A DNA stretch of 64,000 bases from JAHRVQ01 sp964548025 (GTDB lineage: Bacteria; Pseudomonadota; Gammaproteobacteria; Pseudomonadales; Azotimanducaceae): NCBI GenBank assembly GCA_964548025.1, contig CAZJRI010000007.1, forward strand, positions 7,648 to 71,647, read 5' to 3'. Shown piece by piece: positions 27,764 to 37,745 of the stretch (position 1 is its first letter; each line of letters opens with the position of its first letter). The position numbers and the translations under genes are program-made. Under the pieces are notes generated by a model. The model saw only the letters and a program-made list of their open reading frames with translations, did no database searches and was not told the origin of the DNA.

Positions 27764-29278
27764 ATGTCGCGTTCCAGTTTACCGGTGAGTGTTTATAGCG
27801 CAGCGCAGACCCGTGAATTAGACCGGCTGGCTATTGAGTCAAGAGGCATAGCCGGACTGACATTGATGAGGCGCGCCGCTGCAGCCTGCGTCGAAGTGAT
27901 TTTGGCAAGATGGCCGGGCACCGCGAAGGTGCTGGTTTACTGCGGCAGTGGCAACAACGCGGGCGACGGATATATCGTAGCCGGTATGCTGGCGGAGAAA
28001 AATATTGAAGTAACGGTTCTCGTAACAGGTAACACGACCAAACTCGGTGACGATGCAACATCAGCCTATGAGTACTGCAAAGACTCAACCGCAAAGCTCG
28101 TTAAGTATACTCACGAATCCGTGTTTAACGTTGATGCTGATGTGGTAGTCGATGCACTCCTCGGGACCGGCATATCAGGCGAAGTCAGACCGCTTTATCG
28201 GGATGCTATCGATTCAATTAACAGCAGTAATGCCGGAGTGCTCGCGGTTGATATTCCTTCCGGGCTGAACGCGGACACCGGCGCGATTTTAGGTGCTGCT
28301 GTCAGGGCGGATGTGACAGTTACCTTTATTGGTCTGAAAAAGGGATTGCTGACGCACGATGGTCCCGGCAGTACCGGTGAACTTATTTATGACAGTCTTG
28401 ATGTCCCCGAAGATATTTTCAATGAGGTTGAACCCGAGGCAAGAAGACTGATCTATGAAGAACTGATAGGCGAATTACCAAAACGAGAAAGGAATGCGCA
28501 TAAAAACCGGTTTGGTCACGTGCTGGTGGTTGGTGGAGACGATGGCATGGGTGGCGCAGTCTTGATGGCAGCCGAGGCAGCGCTTCGCACCGGTGCAGGG
28601 TTGGTCAGTGTCGCAACCCATAGTAAACACGCCGCCTTCATTGTTTCCCGCAGACCGGAATTGATGGCAAGAGGAATTCAGAACGCTGGTGATCTTGATG
28701 AACTGCTTGCGAGAGCGTCTGTTATTGCGCTCGGACCTGGCCTGGGGAAGACCGACTGGTCGAAGATGATTTTCAAAAAAGTGATGGACAGTTTAAGGGA
28801 TGGTGATGTGCCTGCTGTAATTGACGCTGACGGACTTAACTTATTGTCCGGTGAAAATGTCAGGAGAGAAAATTGGATTCTCACACCACATCCAGGCGAG
28901 GCAAGCGCACTTCTGGGCGACTCACTTGCAGAAAATCAATCAGTTCAGTCAGACCGGTTTCTGGCGGTCAAGAAGGTTCAGGAACAATATGGAGGCGTCG
29001 TACTCCTGAAGGGTCTGGGTACACTTATCCGGACAGATCGTGAAACGTCCCTCTCTCTATACGGAAATCCCGGCATGTCCACCGCAGGTATGGGTGACGT
29101 ACTATCAGGCGTAATTGCCGGGTTGGTTGCCCAACATTGCAGTCTGCCCGTTGCAGCAAGACTTGGTGCGGTCGTTCATTCACTAGCGGCTGATCTCTGT
29201 GCAGAAACTGGTGGTGAGCGGGGTTTGATAGCAACTGATCTGCTGGGCGCAATTCGAAGACTGGTCAATGATAGTTGA
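27764..29278 (+). CDS. nnr: Bifunctional NAD(P)H-hydrate epimerase / ADP-dependent dehydratase
   Basis: This enzyme repairs damaged NAD(P)HX. The 504-residue product joins an N-terminal YjeF_N epimerase (VYCGSGNNAGDGYIVAGML near residue 60, and DALLGTG) to a C-terminal ribokinase-like dehydratase (VVGGDDGMGGAVLMAAEAAL, GNPGMSTAGMGDVLSG). An upstream TTG at 27746 is possible, but ATG 27764 is preferred. TATAAT at 27726-27731 could be its -10. It overlaps tsaE by 11 bases, starting the nnr-tsaE-amiB-mutL-miaA run. Confidence 0.94.
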   Translation: MSRSSLPVSVYSAAQTRELDRLAIESRGIAGLTLMRRAAAACVEVILARWPGTAKVLVYCGSGNNAGDGYIVAGMLAEKNIEVTVLVTGNTTKLGDDATSAYEYCKDSTAKLVKYTHESVFNVDADVVVDALLGTGISGEVRPLYRDAIDSINSSNAGVLAVDIPSGLNADTGAILGAAVRADVTVTFIGLKKGLLTHDGPGSTGELIYDSLDVPEDIFNEVEPEARRLIYEELIGELPKRERNAHKNRFGHVLVVGGDDGMGGAVLMAAEAALRTGAGLVSVATHSKHAAFIVSRRPELMARGIQNAGDLDELLARASVIALGPGLGKTDWSKMIFKKVMDSLRDGDVPAVIDADGLNLLSGENVRRENWILTPHPGEASALLGDSLAENQSVQSDRFLAVKKVQEQYGGVVLLKGLGTLIRTDRETSLSLYGNPGMSTAGMGDVLSGVIAGLVAQHCSLPVAARLGAVVHSLAADLCAETGGERGLIATDLLGAIRRLVNDS

Positions 29279-29750
29279 GACATTCCTGCCGGATGAACAG
29301 GCGACACTCGATATCGGAGCAAATCTGGCCGGTCTGCTTCAAGGCAGGTGTATTGTATTCCTTGAAGGGCAGTTAGGCGCGGGGAAGACGACCTTCTCCA
29401 GGGGCATTCTTCGTGCATTGGGACATAAAGGCGCTGTAAAAAGCCCGACTTTCACGCTTGTAGAGCCCTATGAGGTAGCCGGGGGTCAGGTTTATCACTT
29501 TGATTTGTACAGACTAAATGATCCCGAAGAGGTAGAATATTTAGGGATCGACGACTACCTCGATGGTGAACATCTATGTCTGGTAGAATGGCCGGCAAAA
29601 GGTCAACGCTTTCTACCCGAATGTGACCTTATGGTGCAATTGGAATTCCAGGAGAATGGAAGGAAGATCCGAATTGAAGGAATATCAGCACGAGGGGTCG
29701 AAATTTGTCAGAAGTTCAAAGCCAGGGATAAAGATCTAAAAGCGCAATGA
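29268..29750 (+). CDS. tsaE: tRNA threonylcarbamoyladenosine synthesis ATPase TsaE
   Basis: TsaE is the ATPase partner of TsaB/TsaD in making t6A37 on tRNA. The 160-residue product (E. coli 153) has the Walker A motif EGQLGAGKTTFSRG, the KSPTFTLVEPY segment and HFDLYRL. It overlaps nnr by 11 bases and the amidase gene by 4. Confidence 0.95.
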   Translation: MIVETFLPDEQATLDIGANLAGLLQGRCIVFLEGQLGAGKTTFSRGILRALGHKGAVKSPTFTLVEPYEVAGGQVYHFDLYRLNDPEEVEYLGIDDYLDGEHLCLVEWPAKGQRFLPECDLMVQLEFQENGRKIRIEGISARGVEICQKFKARDKDLKAQ

Positions 29751-31111
29751 TGGAAAGGTGTAATAGCCAAGAAATAAAATTTCGGACGGTGCTGGCGCTA
29801 TCTTTTTTAATCTCACTGCTTCTGCCCGCTGTCGTCACGGCCGACGCTGCCACTATTGATAGCTTCAGGGTTCGTCAATCGCCAGAGAGAACAAGAATTG
29901 TTTTCGACCTGAGCAGCCCGATCGAACACAAGATTTTCTCCTTATCAAATCCCCGCCGATTGGTCATAGACATTCAAATGGCGGAATTGCGAACCAGCTT
30001 TGACCCTGTTGAACTGGCTAGTACGCCAATCATGAAGATCAGAAAGGCCAGGCGAAATAACAATGATCTGAGGATCGTGCTGGACCTGAGTGATCAGGTA
30101 AAACCAAGGAGTTTCGTACTGAAGCCGATCCTGCAATATGGCGATAGGCTTGTTGTGGATTTGTACACTGCCGATCAGCAGGTCGCACCGGTTGCGCAGA
30201 GAACAGATCGAATATCACGTCAGATGAGAGATGTGCTTATCGCAATTGATGCAGGGCATGGCGGTGACGACCCTGGTGCAGTAGGCCAGGGGAAGCTGTA
30301 CGAAAAGGATGTGGTTTTTGCTATTGCCCGGTCACTTGGCGGGATTATAGACAAGGAACCTGGATACAAGTCCCTCTTGATTCGAAAAGGCGACTACTAT
30401 GTTGGGTTGAGAAAACGGACAGAAATTGCACGAAAGAACCTCGCCGATGTCTATTTGTCTATTCACGCTGATGCCTTTATGACATCAGAGGCGAGAGGTG
30501 CATCCGTTTATGCGATTTCACAGAAAGGTGCCACAAGTGAAGCGGCGGAGTATTTGGCAGAGAAAGAAAATAGAGCAGATCTAATTGGTGGTGTCGGAGG
30601 CGTCAGCTTGAGTGATAAAGATGACTTGCTCGCCGGTGTGTTGCTGGATCTGTCGATGACTGCAAGCCTGGCGGCAAGCCTGGAAATGGGCGAGAGTTTA
30701 CTGCGATCAATCGGGTCGGTTAACAGGTTGCATAAGAAAAAGGTTGAACAGGCCGCCTTTGCGGTACTTAAATCTCCTGATATCCCTTCATTGTTGATTG
30801 AAACCGGCTATATCTCCAATCCGGCTGAGGCTGCCCGATTAAGAACCAGAAAACACCAGCGAAATATGGCAAAGGCAATATTCAAAGGTATAGATACCTA
30901 TATTGGTTCCAATCCTCCTCCGGGTTCGTTTCTTGCCTGGAAGAAAAGAGGGGGCGATAAAAAAATGCCGACGTACAAAATTGAGAGTGGTGATACCCTT
31001 TCAGGAATTGCCGTCAAGCATCGGGTATCGGCGAAAAGCCTCATGCAGGTTAATGGACTTAATAGTGAATCAATAAGGATCGGCCAGATCCTGAAGATCC
31101 CCTCTTCCTGA
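29747..31111 (+). CDS. amiB: N-acetylmuramoyl-L-alanine amidase (AMIN-Amidase_3-LysM)
   Basis: This periplasmic amidase cleaves septal peptidoglycan during cell separation. The 454-residue product has a signal peptide (about residues 13-34, ending near ADA), an AMIN domain (about 36-135), and a zinc amidase domain with DAGHGGDDPGA, SIHADAF and the catalytic-Glu segment IETGYISN. A LysM repeat sits at the C-terminus (YKIESGDTLSGIAVKH). AmiB and AmiC are not easily separated, but the tsaE-amiB-mutL order and the LysM favour AmiB. The stop overlaps the mutL start by one base. Confidence 0.93.
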   Translation: MMERCNSQEIKFRTVLALSFLISLLLPAVVTADAATIDSFRVRQSPERTRIVFDLSSPIEHKIFSLSNPRRLVIDIQMAELRTSFDPVELASTPIMKIRKARRNNNDLRIVLDLSDQVKPRSFVLKPILQYGDRLVVDLYTADQQVAPVAQRTDRISRQMRDVLIAIDAGHGGDDPGAVGQGKLYEKDVVFAIARSLGGIIDKEPGYKSLLIRKGDYYVGLRKRTEIARKNLADVYLSIHADAFMTSEARGASVYAISQKGATSEAAEYLAEKENRADLIGGVGGVSLSDKDDLLAGVLLDLSMTASLAASLEMGESLLRSIGSVNRLHKKKVEQAAFAVLKSPDIPSLLIETGYISNPAEAARLRTRKHQRNMAKAIFKGIDTYIGSNPPPGSFLAWKKRGGDKKMPTYKIESGDTLSGIAVKHRVSAKSLMQVNGLNSESIRIGQILKIPSS

Positions 31112-32907
31112 TGGATACCAGAATCCGACAGTTAAGTACCCGGCTCTCTAATCAGATTGCAGCGGGTGAAGTTGTCGAGCGCCCATCCTCGGTTGTTAAA
31201 GAACTTCTCGAAAACAGTATTGATGCACAGAGCACGAGAATTGATATTGATCTTGAATCCGGTGGAACCAGGCTGATCAGGATTCGCGATAACGGTATCG
31301 GCATACACAGCGATGATCTCGGACTGGCTTTGAGTCGTCACGCTACGAGCAAGATTGCCGATTTTGACGGGCTGGAATCCGTTGCCACCCTCGGATTCAG
31401 GGGCGAAGCTCTGGCTTCAGTGGCATCTGTTGCCCGTATGTCGTTAACCAGCAATGTGTCTGAGAGAGCAGAAGACGGTTGGCGTATTAGTGTATCTGGT
31501 GAAAACCAGCATGCAGAGGTGACTCCAATTCCCCACCCCAGGGGCACATCGGTAGAAGTTCGGGACTTATTTTACAATACGCCTGCAAGGAAAAAGTTTC
31601 TAAGAACTGAGAGGACCGAATTTCAACGTATCGAAGACGTTGTACGCAAGATAAGTCTCAGCCATCCAGGGGTCACGATAAATATAAACCACAATGGGAA
31701 ATCCGTGCGGCATTATATGGCCGTTGGGCCTGATGAAAAATCATCGCACAGGGTTTCGTCTGTATTCGGCAAGCAATTTATTGAAAATGCTATCGAGATA
31801 GAAGATGAGGATCCCGGATCAGGAATGTCTCTTAAAGGCTGGATTGGCCTTCCCGCTTTTTCTCGAAGTCAGGCTGATCAACAGTATTTTTACGTCAATG
31901 ACAGAATCGTGAGAGATAAGCTGATCAGTCATGCGGTAAAGCAGGGATATCAGGATGTTCTCTATCATGGAAGACAACCGGTGTTCGCACTATTCCTATC
32001 GTTGGATCCGAGATTTGTGGATGTCAACGTGCATCCTACCAAACACGAAGTCAGATTCAGGGAAAGCAGACAGGTTCACGACTTCCTGTTCCGGGCAATA
32101 AATAGAGCGCTGGCAGAAGTAAGGCCAGGTGATTCAGATATCGAACCGAATCACCCTGAAACGGATACTCGTCCCCCGCTTCAATCAGGTATCAGTTTTC
32201 GATCCCATGGTGGAGGTCGAAATCCGACAAGTATCAGGGAACAGACAGCGCTTTATGGAAGCCTTATAGAGAATACCCCTGGTAGTGAAGCAAAGGTGAC
32301 GTTAGAGGATGATGAAGGCGAAATTCCTGCTCTGGGATATGCGATTGCGCAGTTACACGGTCGATACATTCTTGCTCAGAACACCCAGGGTCTGGTAATC
32401 GTCGACATGCATGCTGCGCACGAGCGAATCACCTATGAACGCATGAAACGAGCGCTGGATAACGAAGGATTGAAAGTACAACCATTACTGGTGCCAGTCT
32501 CGATTTCATTGAGTGAGAAGGAATGTACCGCCGCGGAAGACTATCGGCAAGAATTGCTCGCTTTGGGATTTGAACTCCAGAGAGCGTCTGATGAGTCGAT
32601 TGTGGTACGGGCAATTCCTGCAATGCTGGATGGTACCGGAGCAGAAAACCTGATTCGGGATGTATTGGCAGATCTCATTGAATACGGATCAATCGTGAGA
32701 ATTGAACAACATCGGGATGAGATTCTCTCCACGATGGCTTGTCATGGATCGGTAAGAGCCAATCGAAGCCTGACGATTCCTGAGATGAATGCATTGCTCA
32801 GAGACATGGAAGAAACGGAGAGAAGCGGGCAGTGTAATCACGGCAGACCGACCTGGGCAGTTCAGTCCATTTCAGAACTGGACAACCTGTTTTTGCGTGG
32901 TCGATAA
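31111..32907 (+). CDS. mutL: DNA mismatch repair protein MutL
   Basis: MutL couples MutS mismatch recognition to MutH/UvrD or related nucleases. The 598-residue product has the GHKL ATPase motifs (ELLENSIDA, RDNGIGI, TLGFRGEALASV), a linker, and a C-terminal dimerisation domain starting near residue 400. I see no DQHA-x2-E-x4-E endonuclease motif; the corresponding stretch reads VDMHAAHERI, as in MutH-dependent or Pseudomonas-like MutL of uncertain type. Translationally coupled to the amidase gene. Confidence 0.95.
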   Translation: MDTRIRQLSTRLSNQIAAGEVVERPSSVVKELLENSIDAQSTRIDIDLESGGTRLIRIRDNGIGIHSDDLGLALSRHATSKIADFDGLESVATLGFRGEALASVASVARMSLTSNVSERAEDGWRISVSGENQHAEVTPIPHPRGTSVEVRDLFYNTPARKKFLRTERTEFQRIEDVVRKISLSHPGVTININHNGKSVRHYMAVGPDEKSSHRVSSVFGKQFIENAIEIEDEDPGSGMSLKGWIGLPAFSRSQADQQYFYVNDRIVRDKLISHAVKQGYQDVLYHGRQPVFALFLSLDPRFVDVNVHPTKHEVRFRESRQVHDFLFRAINRALAEVRPGDSDIEPNHPETDTRPPLQSGISFRSHGGGRNPTSIREQTALYGSLIENTPGSEAKVTLEDDEGEIPALGYAIAQLHGRYILAQNTQGLVIVDMHAAHERITYERMKRALDNEGLKVQPLLVPVSISLSEKECTAAEDYRQELLALGFELQRASDESIVVRAIPAMLDGTGAENLIRDVLADLIEYGSIVRIEQHRDEILSTMACHGSVRANRSLTIPEMNALLRDMEETERSGQCNHGRPTWAVQSISELDNLFLRGR

Positions 32908-32918
32908 GTCCGGGTCTC

Positions 32919-33875
32919 TTGAATAATTCCCAGGCTAGTGGTTCTACTGAGGTCAGGCGAAAGGCAATATGCCTTATGGGGCCCACTGCAAGCGGCAAAA
33001 GCGGTCTTGCGGTCGAACTGGCGAGACAGTTTCCTGCTGAGATAGTCAACGTTGATTCAGCGTTGGTTTACCGGGGGATGGATATTGGGACGGCTAAACC
33101 GGACCAGGCCATGCAGGCAGAAATTCCCCATCACCTGATTGATATTCGAGATCCTGCTAACGCCTATTCGGCTGCAGACTTTCGGCTTGATGCCATTCGA
33201 CTGATTGAAGAAATCTCTGAAAGAGGTGCTATGCCACTGCTCACGGGTGGCACGATGCTGTATTTTAAAGCCCTCAAGGATGGTCTGGCGAAACTGCCAT
33301 CCGCAGACGCCTCTGTTCGGGCAGATATCAGTGAAATGGCGGCTCAGAAGGGATGGAGGGCTGTACATCAGCGGTTATCTGAAGTCGATCCGGTTGCTGC
33401 CGCAAGAATTCACGAGAATGACCCTCAACGTCTGCAAAGAGCGCTGGAAGTCTATGAAATATCAGGTAAAACCATCACAGAATGGCAGAAACAGACACCC
33501 AGGGATTGTCCCTTTGACCTGTGTGAAATAGCGGTTGTACCAACCGACAGGAAGATGCTGCACGAGACCATTGGATCAAGATTCATGAAGATGCTCGAAG
33601 ACGGACTGGTTGAAGAAGTCGAAAAGCTGTATGCCAGGGAAGACCTGAATAAGGAACTCCCATCAATGAAAGCAGTCGGATATCGACAGGTTTGGGATTT
33701 TCTCGACGGTGAGATCAGCTATGAGATCATGGTTGATAAAGCCATCATTGCCACCAGACAACTGGCGAAACGTCAATTTACCTGGCTTAGAAGTTGGCAG
33801 GGATTGCATCAAATTGCCACTCCTGATGCCTCTCGGGCCTTGAAAATCATAGCTGCAGGCAGCATATTAGATTAG
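32919..33875 (+). CDS. miaA: tRNA dimethylallyltransferase MiaA
   Basis: MiaA adds a dimethylallyl group to A37 of tRNAs reading UNN codons. The 318-residue protein has the P-loop LMGPTASGKSGLA, the substrate region DSALVYRGMDIGTAKP, and the conserved GYRQVWDFL. No ATG fits; the start is TTG at 32919, 11 bases after mutL, with a poor ribosome site, so the exact N-terminus is uncertain. Confidence 0.94.
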   Translation: MNNSQASGSTEVRRKAICLMGPTASGKSGLAVELARQFPAEIVNVDSALVYRGMDIGTAKPDQAMQAEIPHHLIDIRDPANAYSAADFRLDAIRLIEEISERGAMPLLTGGTMLYFKALKDGLAKLPSADASVRADISEMAAQKGWRAVHQRLSEVDPVAAARIHENDPQRLQRALEVYEISGKTITEWQKQTPRDCPFDLCEIAVVPTDRKMLHETIGSRFMKMLEDGLVEEVEKLYAREDLNKELPSMKAVGYRQVWDFLDGEISYEIMVDKAIIATRQLAKRQFTWLRSWQGLHQIATPDASRALKIIAAGSILD

Positions 33876-33953
33876 TGGTTGTTTTTGGAACTGAGCCAGG
33901 CTCCGAAGACGGTGTAAGAACCACATTTTTTAGTGCGGCGAAATTTTCGACAA

Positions 33954-33971
33954 CCTTCATATTTGTGAAGG
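33954..33971 (+). promoter_or_regulatory. Small hairpin just before the hfq ribosome site
   Basis: A perfect 6-bp inverted repeat CCTTCA/TGAAGG with a 6-base loop ends 2 bases before the strong Shine-Dalgarno AAAGGAG (33974-33980) of hfq. It could affect hfq translation; Hfq is known to control its own mRNA in E. coli. Function here is inferred only from position. Confidence 0.4.
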
Positions 33972-33986
33972 ATAAAGGAGATTCAC

Positions 33987-34192
33987 ATGTCAAAAGGGCA
34001 ATCATTACAAGACCCTTTCTTAAATCAACTTCGGAAAGATAGGGTTCCTGTTTCTATTTACCTGGTTAGCGGCATCAAGCTGCAGGGTCAGATCGAGTCA
34101 TTTGATCAATTTGTCATTTTATTGCGTAACAGCGTTAACCAGATGATTTACAAATCCGCTATCTCAACCGTTGTACCTTCCCGAAACGTCAA
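33987..34192 (+). CDS. hfq: RNA chaperone Hfq (3' end lost in assembly gap)
   Basis: Hfq is the hexameric Sm-like chaperone for small RNA pairing. The 68 complete codons present cover the Sm core almost identically to E. coli (KGQSLQDPFLNQLRKDRVPV, YKSAISTVVPSR). The C-terminal tail and stop are missing because of the N run at 34193. A strong AAAGGAG lies 6 bases before the ATG. It continues in frame through the Ns into hflX only because the gap was written as 10 bases. Confidence 0.95.
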
Positions 34193-34202
34193 NNNNNNNN
34201 NN
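34193..34202. other. Assembly gap (10 N)
   Basis: A run of 10 N separates the Hfq core from the HflX N-terminus. It must hide the Hfq tail, the intergenic bases and the hflX start codon, so its true length is probably larger than 10. Confidence 0.95.
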
Positions 34203-35531
34203 TTTTTTGAACGACCGGACGCCGGTACAAATGCGCTGCTGGTACACATTGAAGCAGAAGATAGCACCATTGAGGAACTGCGGGAACTAGCCGTTTCTGC
34301 TGATCTGGAACCCGTGGGAGAGGTTACCGCGAAAAAGCGATATCCTGATCCCAAGACCTATATTGGTGCGGGTAAACTGAATGAAATCCATCAGCAGGCA
34401 GATCTTGCAGGAGCGGATTTAATCTTGTTCGATCAGGAACTCAGCCCAACGCAGGAGCGTAACCTTGAAAGTGTTCTGCAGCGGCGGGTTCTTGGCCGCA
34501 CCGGACTGATCCTCAATATTTTTGCCCAGCGAGCAAGAACTCACGAGGGGAAGCTTCAGGTTGAATTGGCGCAACTGGAACACGCCTCAACCAGACTGGT
34601 ACGTGGGTGGACTCACCTGGATCGACAGCGGGGTGGTTCCGGTCGGGGTCAGGGGGCTGCAATAGGCGTTACCGGTGCTGGAGAAACCCAGTTGGAGGCG
34701 GATCAGCGAATGATTCGCAGCCGAATAAAGAATATTAATCAGCGATTATCGAGAGTCCGTAAACAAAGAAATCAGAACAGACGAGCCAGACAGAAAGCAG
34801 ATATCCGCACGGTATCACTCGTCGGCTATACAAATGCGGGAAAATCCACTTTATTCAATACCTTATGTGCTTCGGAGGTTCATGCTGCGGATCAGTTATT
34901 TGCAACCCTCGATCCGACTTTACGTCAGTTGGAGTTGCCCGTACTCGGCAGGGCGATACTGACCGACACGGTTGGATTTATCCGACAATTGCCTCATGGA
35001 TTGATTGATGCATTCCGGGCTACATTGGAAGAGGTTAAACAGGCAGATCTCCTGTTACATGTAGTGGATGCTTCAGCATTGGACAGACCGCTGCACATGC
35101 AGGAAGTTAATAATGTGCTGGCGGAGATCGGTGCAGATCAGGTTCGTCAGCTATTGGTATACAACAAGATTGATCTGGTTGGTGAGAAACCGAGGATAGA
35201 CAGAAATGAAGACGGGATACCTGTTCGAGTCTGGCTTTCAGGCCTGGAGGGGGATGGACTGGATAATCTCCTGACAGCAATCACAGAACTGGTGGCATCT
35301 CAGGTCGTCGATACTACGCTTAAACTTGAGCCGCGTTATGGACAGATGAGATCCCAGTTGTTTGCGCTTGGCGCTGTGGTAGATGAAAAAACAGATCAGG
35401 ACGGGACGCTGATTATGCACGTTCGGATAGAAGCGGGCCGTCTGAAGCGCCTGGCGAAGAAAGCAGGCTTGGATATGAAGAGACTGGGTCTCGATGATCA
35501 TCAAAGAGACGAGTGGATGCAGGTTAGTTAA
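34203..35531 (+). CDS. hflX: Ribosome-associated GTPase HflX (5' end lost in gap)
   Basis: HflX is a GTPase that splits stalled or stressed ribosomes. The 442 residues present begin at FFERPDAGTNALLVHI, only a residue or so after the usual start of the family, so almost the whole protein is here. G motifs: VSLVGYTNAGKSTLF (G1), DTVGF (G3), NKID (G4). The family glycine-rich segment (GRGQGAAIGVTGAGETQLE) is slightly longer than in E. coli. Confidence 0.95.
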   Translation, partial: FFERPDAGTNALLVHIEAEDSTIEELRELAVSADLEPVGEVTAKKRYPDPKTYIGAGKLNEIHQQADLAGADLILFDQELSPTQERNLESVLQRRVLGRTGLILNIFAQRARTHEGKLQVELAQLEHASTRLVRGWTHLDRQRGGSGRGQGAAIGVTGAGETQLEADQRMIRSRIKNINQRLSRVRKQRNQNRRARQKADIRTVSLVGYTNAGKSTLFNTLCASEVHAADQLFATLDPTLRQLELPVLGRAILTDTVGFIRQLPHGLIDAFRATLEEVKQADLLLHVVDASALDRPLHMQEVNNVLAEIGADQVRQLLVYNKIDLVGEKPRIDRNEDGIPVRVWLSGLEGDGLDNLLTAITELVASQVVDTTLKLEPRYGQMRSQLFALGAVVDEKTDQDGTLIMHVRIEAGRLKRLAKKAGLDMKRLGLDDHQRDEWMQVS

Positions 35532-35638
35532 TCCCTGACGGATGAGAGTTATCTGCAGAATGGTTAAAGGTATGACTATTAACGTTAAAAGTGGGAAAAT
35601 AGCGAGCTTTCCTTTTCGGAAAAGTAACGGAGAAAGAT

Positions 35639-36790
35639 ATGGCGTGGAATGAACCTGGGGGCGGTGATCAGGGTGGAAAGGATCCCTGGGGAAACAAAGA
35701 CGATCAGGGTCCACCAGACCTTGATGAAGCGTTTCGTAAACTACAGAACAACCTTTCACAAATGTTCGGTGGAAAGAGAAGTGGCTCAGGCGGTGGCAGT
35801 GGTGGTAAGGGCACTGGCGTCAGTTGGACAATATTTGGCTGGCTGATTGCAGCGCTTCTTATTGTCTGGGGATTTATGGGCGCGTACACCATAGACCAAC
35901 AGGAGAGAGGGGTGGTGTTGCGGTTCGGTAAAGCGCTGGAAGAGATAGTTCAGCCGGGCTTGCACTGGAATCCCCCTTTCATTGACCGAATACTGAAAGA
36001 CAATGTTACCCGGGTTCGAGACATCCTGGTTAACTCAGAGATGCTGACCGAAGATGAAAATATTGTGAAGGTGAATATGACGGTTCAATTCGTCATTGAT
36101 GATATCACGCAATATCTGCTACGGGTTCGAAATCCTGGTATCAGTCTAAGACAGGCGACAGAAAGCGCATTGCGACACGAGGTGGGCAGCGCTGTCATGA
36201 ATGATGTGCTGACCGAAGGTCGAGCTGAACTGGGTGAGAAAGTAAGGGCCAGAGTACAGGCATATATGGATCGATACGGCACCGGTATTCAGGTAACTCA
36301 GGTTAATATCGATGAAACCGCACCGCCAGATGCTGTCAGGGCAGCGTTCGACGATGTAATCAAGGCGCGGGAGGACGAGGTGCGATTTCGCAACGAGGCA
36401 GATGCCTATGCAAACCAGATTGTTCCCGAGGCTCGAGGTGAAGCCCAGGAATATCTTGAGGAAGCGGAAGGATATAGACAGAGGGTGATATCTGAAGCGC
36501 AGGGTGAGGCGGAAAGGTTCAACAAGCTGTATGCGGAGTACAGCCTTGCACCAGAAGTTACCCGTGAAAGAATATACATCGATACACTTGAATCGGTTAT
36601 GTCAAATAGTACTAAAGTGATGATAGATGTCGAAGGCGGAAATAACCTGCTGTATCTGCCGCTTGATAAACTGATGGAAAAAACAAGTTCGGCGGCTTCG
36701 GCGAATCAGGGTTTTACGGGTAATTTACCCAGCAGTTCTGACCGAGTCGATACAAATCGCCGATCAGCAAGCAGGAGGGATAGAAACTAA
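35639..36790 (+). CDS. hflK: Protease FtsH modulator HflK
   Basis: HflK and HflC are SPFH-family inner-membrane proteins that form a large cage around FtsH and restrain its proteolysis. The 383-residue product has the Gly/Pro-rich N-terminus, one membrane helix (about 61-83), the SPFH domain starting QQERGVVLRFGKA, and a long coiled C-terminal region. GGAGAAAG precedes the ATG. The stop overlaps the hflC ATG by 1 base. Confidence 0.95.
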   Translation: MAWNEPGGGDQGGKDPWGNKDDQGPPDLDEAFRKLQNNLSQMFGGKRSGSGGGSGGKGTGVSWTIFGWLIAALLIVWGFMGAYTIDQQERGVVLRFGKALEEIVQPGLHWNPPFIDRILKDNVTRVRDILVNSEMLTEDENIVKVNMTVQFVIDDITQYLLRVRNPGISLRQATESALRHEVGSAVMNDVLTEGRAELGEKVRARVQAYMDRYGTGIQVTQVNIDETAPPDAVRAAFDDVIKAREDEVRFRNEADAYANQIVPEARGEAQEYLEEAEGYRQRVISEAQGEAERFNKLYAEYSLAPEVTRERIYIDTLESVMSNSTKVMIDVEGGNNLLYLPLDKLMEKTSSAASANQGFTGNLPSSSDRVDTNRRSASRRDRN

Positions 36791-37659
36791 TGTCTACTAA
36801 AGGATTTGTTGTTGCATTTATCAGCCTGGTATTAGCTGTAGTCGCTATGGATTCGGTATTTATCGTGACCGAACTTGAACGGGCAGTCCTGCTCCAGTTT
36901 GGCGAAGTTATCAGAGACGATATCAAGCCGGGATTACATGTAAAGAAGCCGTTTATCAACAATGTTCGCAAGTTCGATGGCAGGGTGCTTACCCTCGATG
37001 CGGCGCCTGAAAGGTTTCTGACACTTGAGAAAAAAGCAGTAATCGTAGATTCATTTGCAAAGTTCAGGGTGAGTAACGCGCAGTTGTTTTATACATCCAC
37101 TTCCGGTGATGAAACGAGGATTGATTCGCTGCTACGCCAACGAATAAACAATGGTCTGCGAAACGAAATCAGTACCAGAAGCCTCCACGAGGTTGTATCC
37201 GGTGAGCGTGATGAGTTAATGACGGTACTAACCAGTCGATTGGACGAAGTTGCAAGGGTTGAACTGGGAGTCGAAGTTGTCGATGTGCGAGTCAAGAAAA
37301 TTGATCTGCCACCTGAAGTGAGCCAGTCTGTCTACAGTCGCATGAATACCGAGCGAGATATTGAGGCACGTGAGCACCGAGCACAGGGTGAAGAACTTGC
37401 CCGTGGTATTACGGCCGATGCAGAAAAACAACGAGAGATAATTCTCGCCGAAGCCTATTCACAGGCGGAGGTGATTCGGGGTGAAGGAGATGCCAGGGCG
37501 GCATCCATATACGCGGCTGCATTCAACAAAGATAAGGAATTCTACAAATTCTATCGAAGTATGTCGGCGTACCAGAGAACCTTTGCCAACAAAGGTGATA
37601 TCCTGCTTATCCAGCCCGATAGTGATTTCTTTAAGTATCTGAACAAGAGCCAAAACTAA
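36790..37659 (+). CDS. hflC: Protease FtsH modulator HflC
   Basis: The 289-residue partner of HflK has an N-terminal membrane anchor (about 5-22), an SPFH domain (ELERAVLLQFGEVI), and the conserved C-terminal pattern YRSMSAYQRTF. It overlaps hflK by 1 base and is followed by a rho-independent terminator, so it closes the operon. Confidence 0.96.
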   Translation: MSTKGFVVAFISLVLAVVAMDSVFIVTELERAVLLQFGEVIRDDIKPGLHVKKPFINNVRKFDGRVLTLDAAPERFLTLEKKAVIVDSFAKFRVSNAQLFYTSTSGDETRIDSLLRQRINNGLRNEISTRSLHEVVSGERDELMTVLTSRLDEVARVELGVEVVDVRVKKIDLPPEVSQSVYSRMNTERDIEAREHRAQGEELARGITADAEKQREIILAEAYSQAEVIRGEGDARAASIYAAAFNKDKEFYKFYRSMSAYQRTFANKGDILLIQPDSDFFKYLNKSQN

Positions 37660-37680
37660 CCGCTGGGCTCAGAAAGCAAA

Positions 37681-37708
37681 AACCGGGGTAACCTCCGGTT
37701 TTTTTTTG
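37681..37708 (+). terminator. Rho-independent terminator after hflC
   Basis: The stem AACCGG/CCGGTT (37681-37700), extended by a G-U and a G-C pair around a short loop, is followed by 8-9 T (to 37708). It starts 22 bases after the hflC stop. Confidence 0.9.
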
Positions 37709-37745
37709 CCAGAAGCAACAAGATGCAGACAAATGGAACAACCCG

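Noticed and set aside
33987..35531. A 514-residue Hfq-HflX fusion protein
   Set aside because: The join passes through a run of 10 N. Hfq breaks off before its tail and HflX resumes one or two residues after its normal start, so the frame continuity is an accident of the gap length.
37089..37653. Minus-strand reading frames inside hflC
   Set aside because: They are short and antisense to a well-supported gene.
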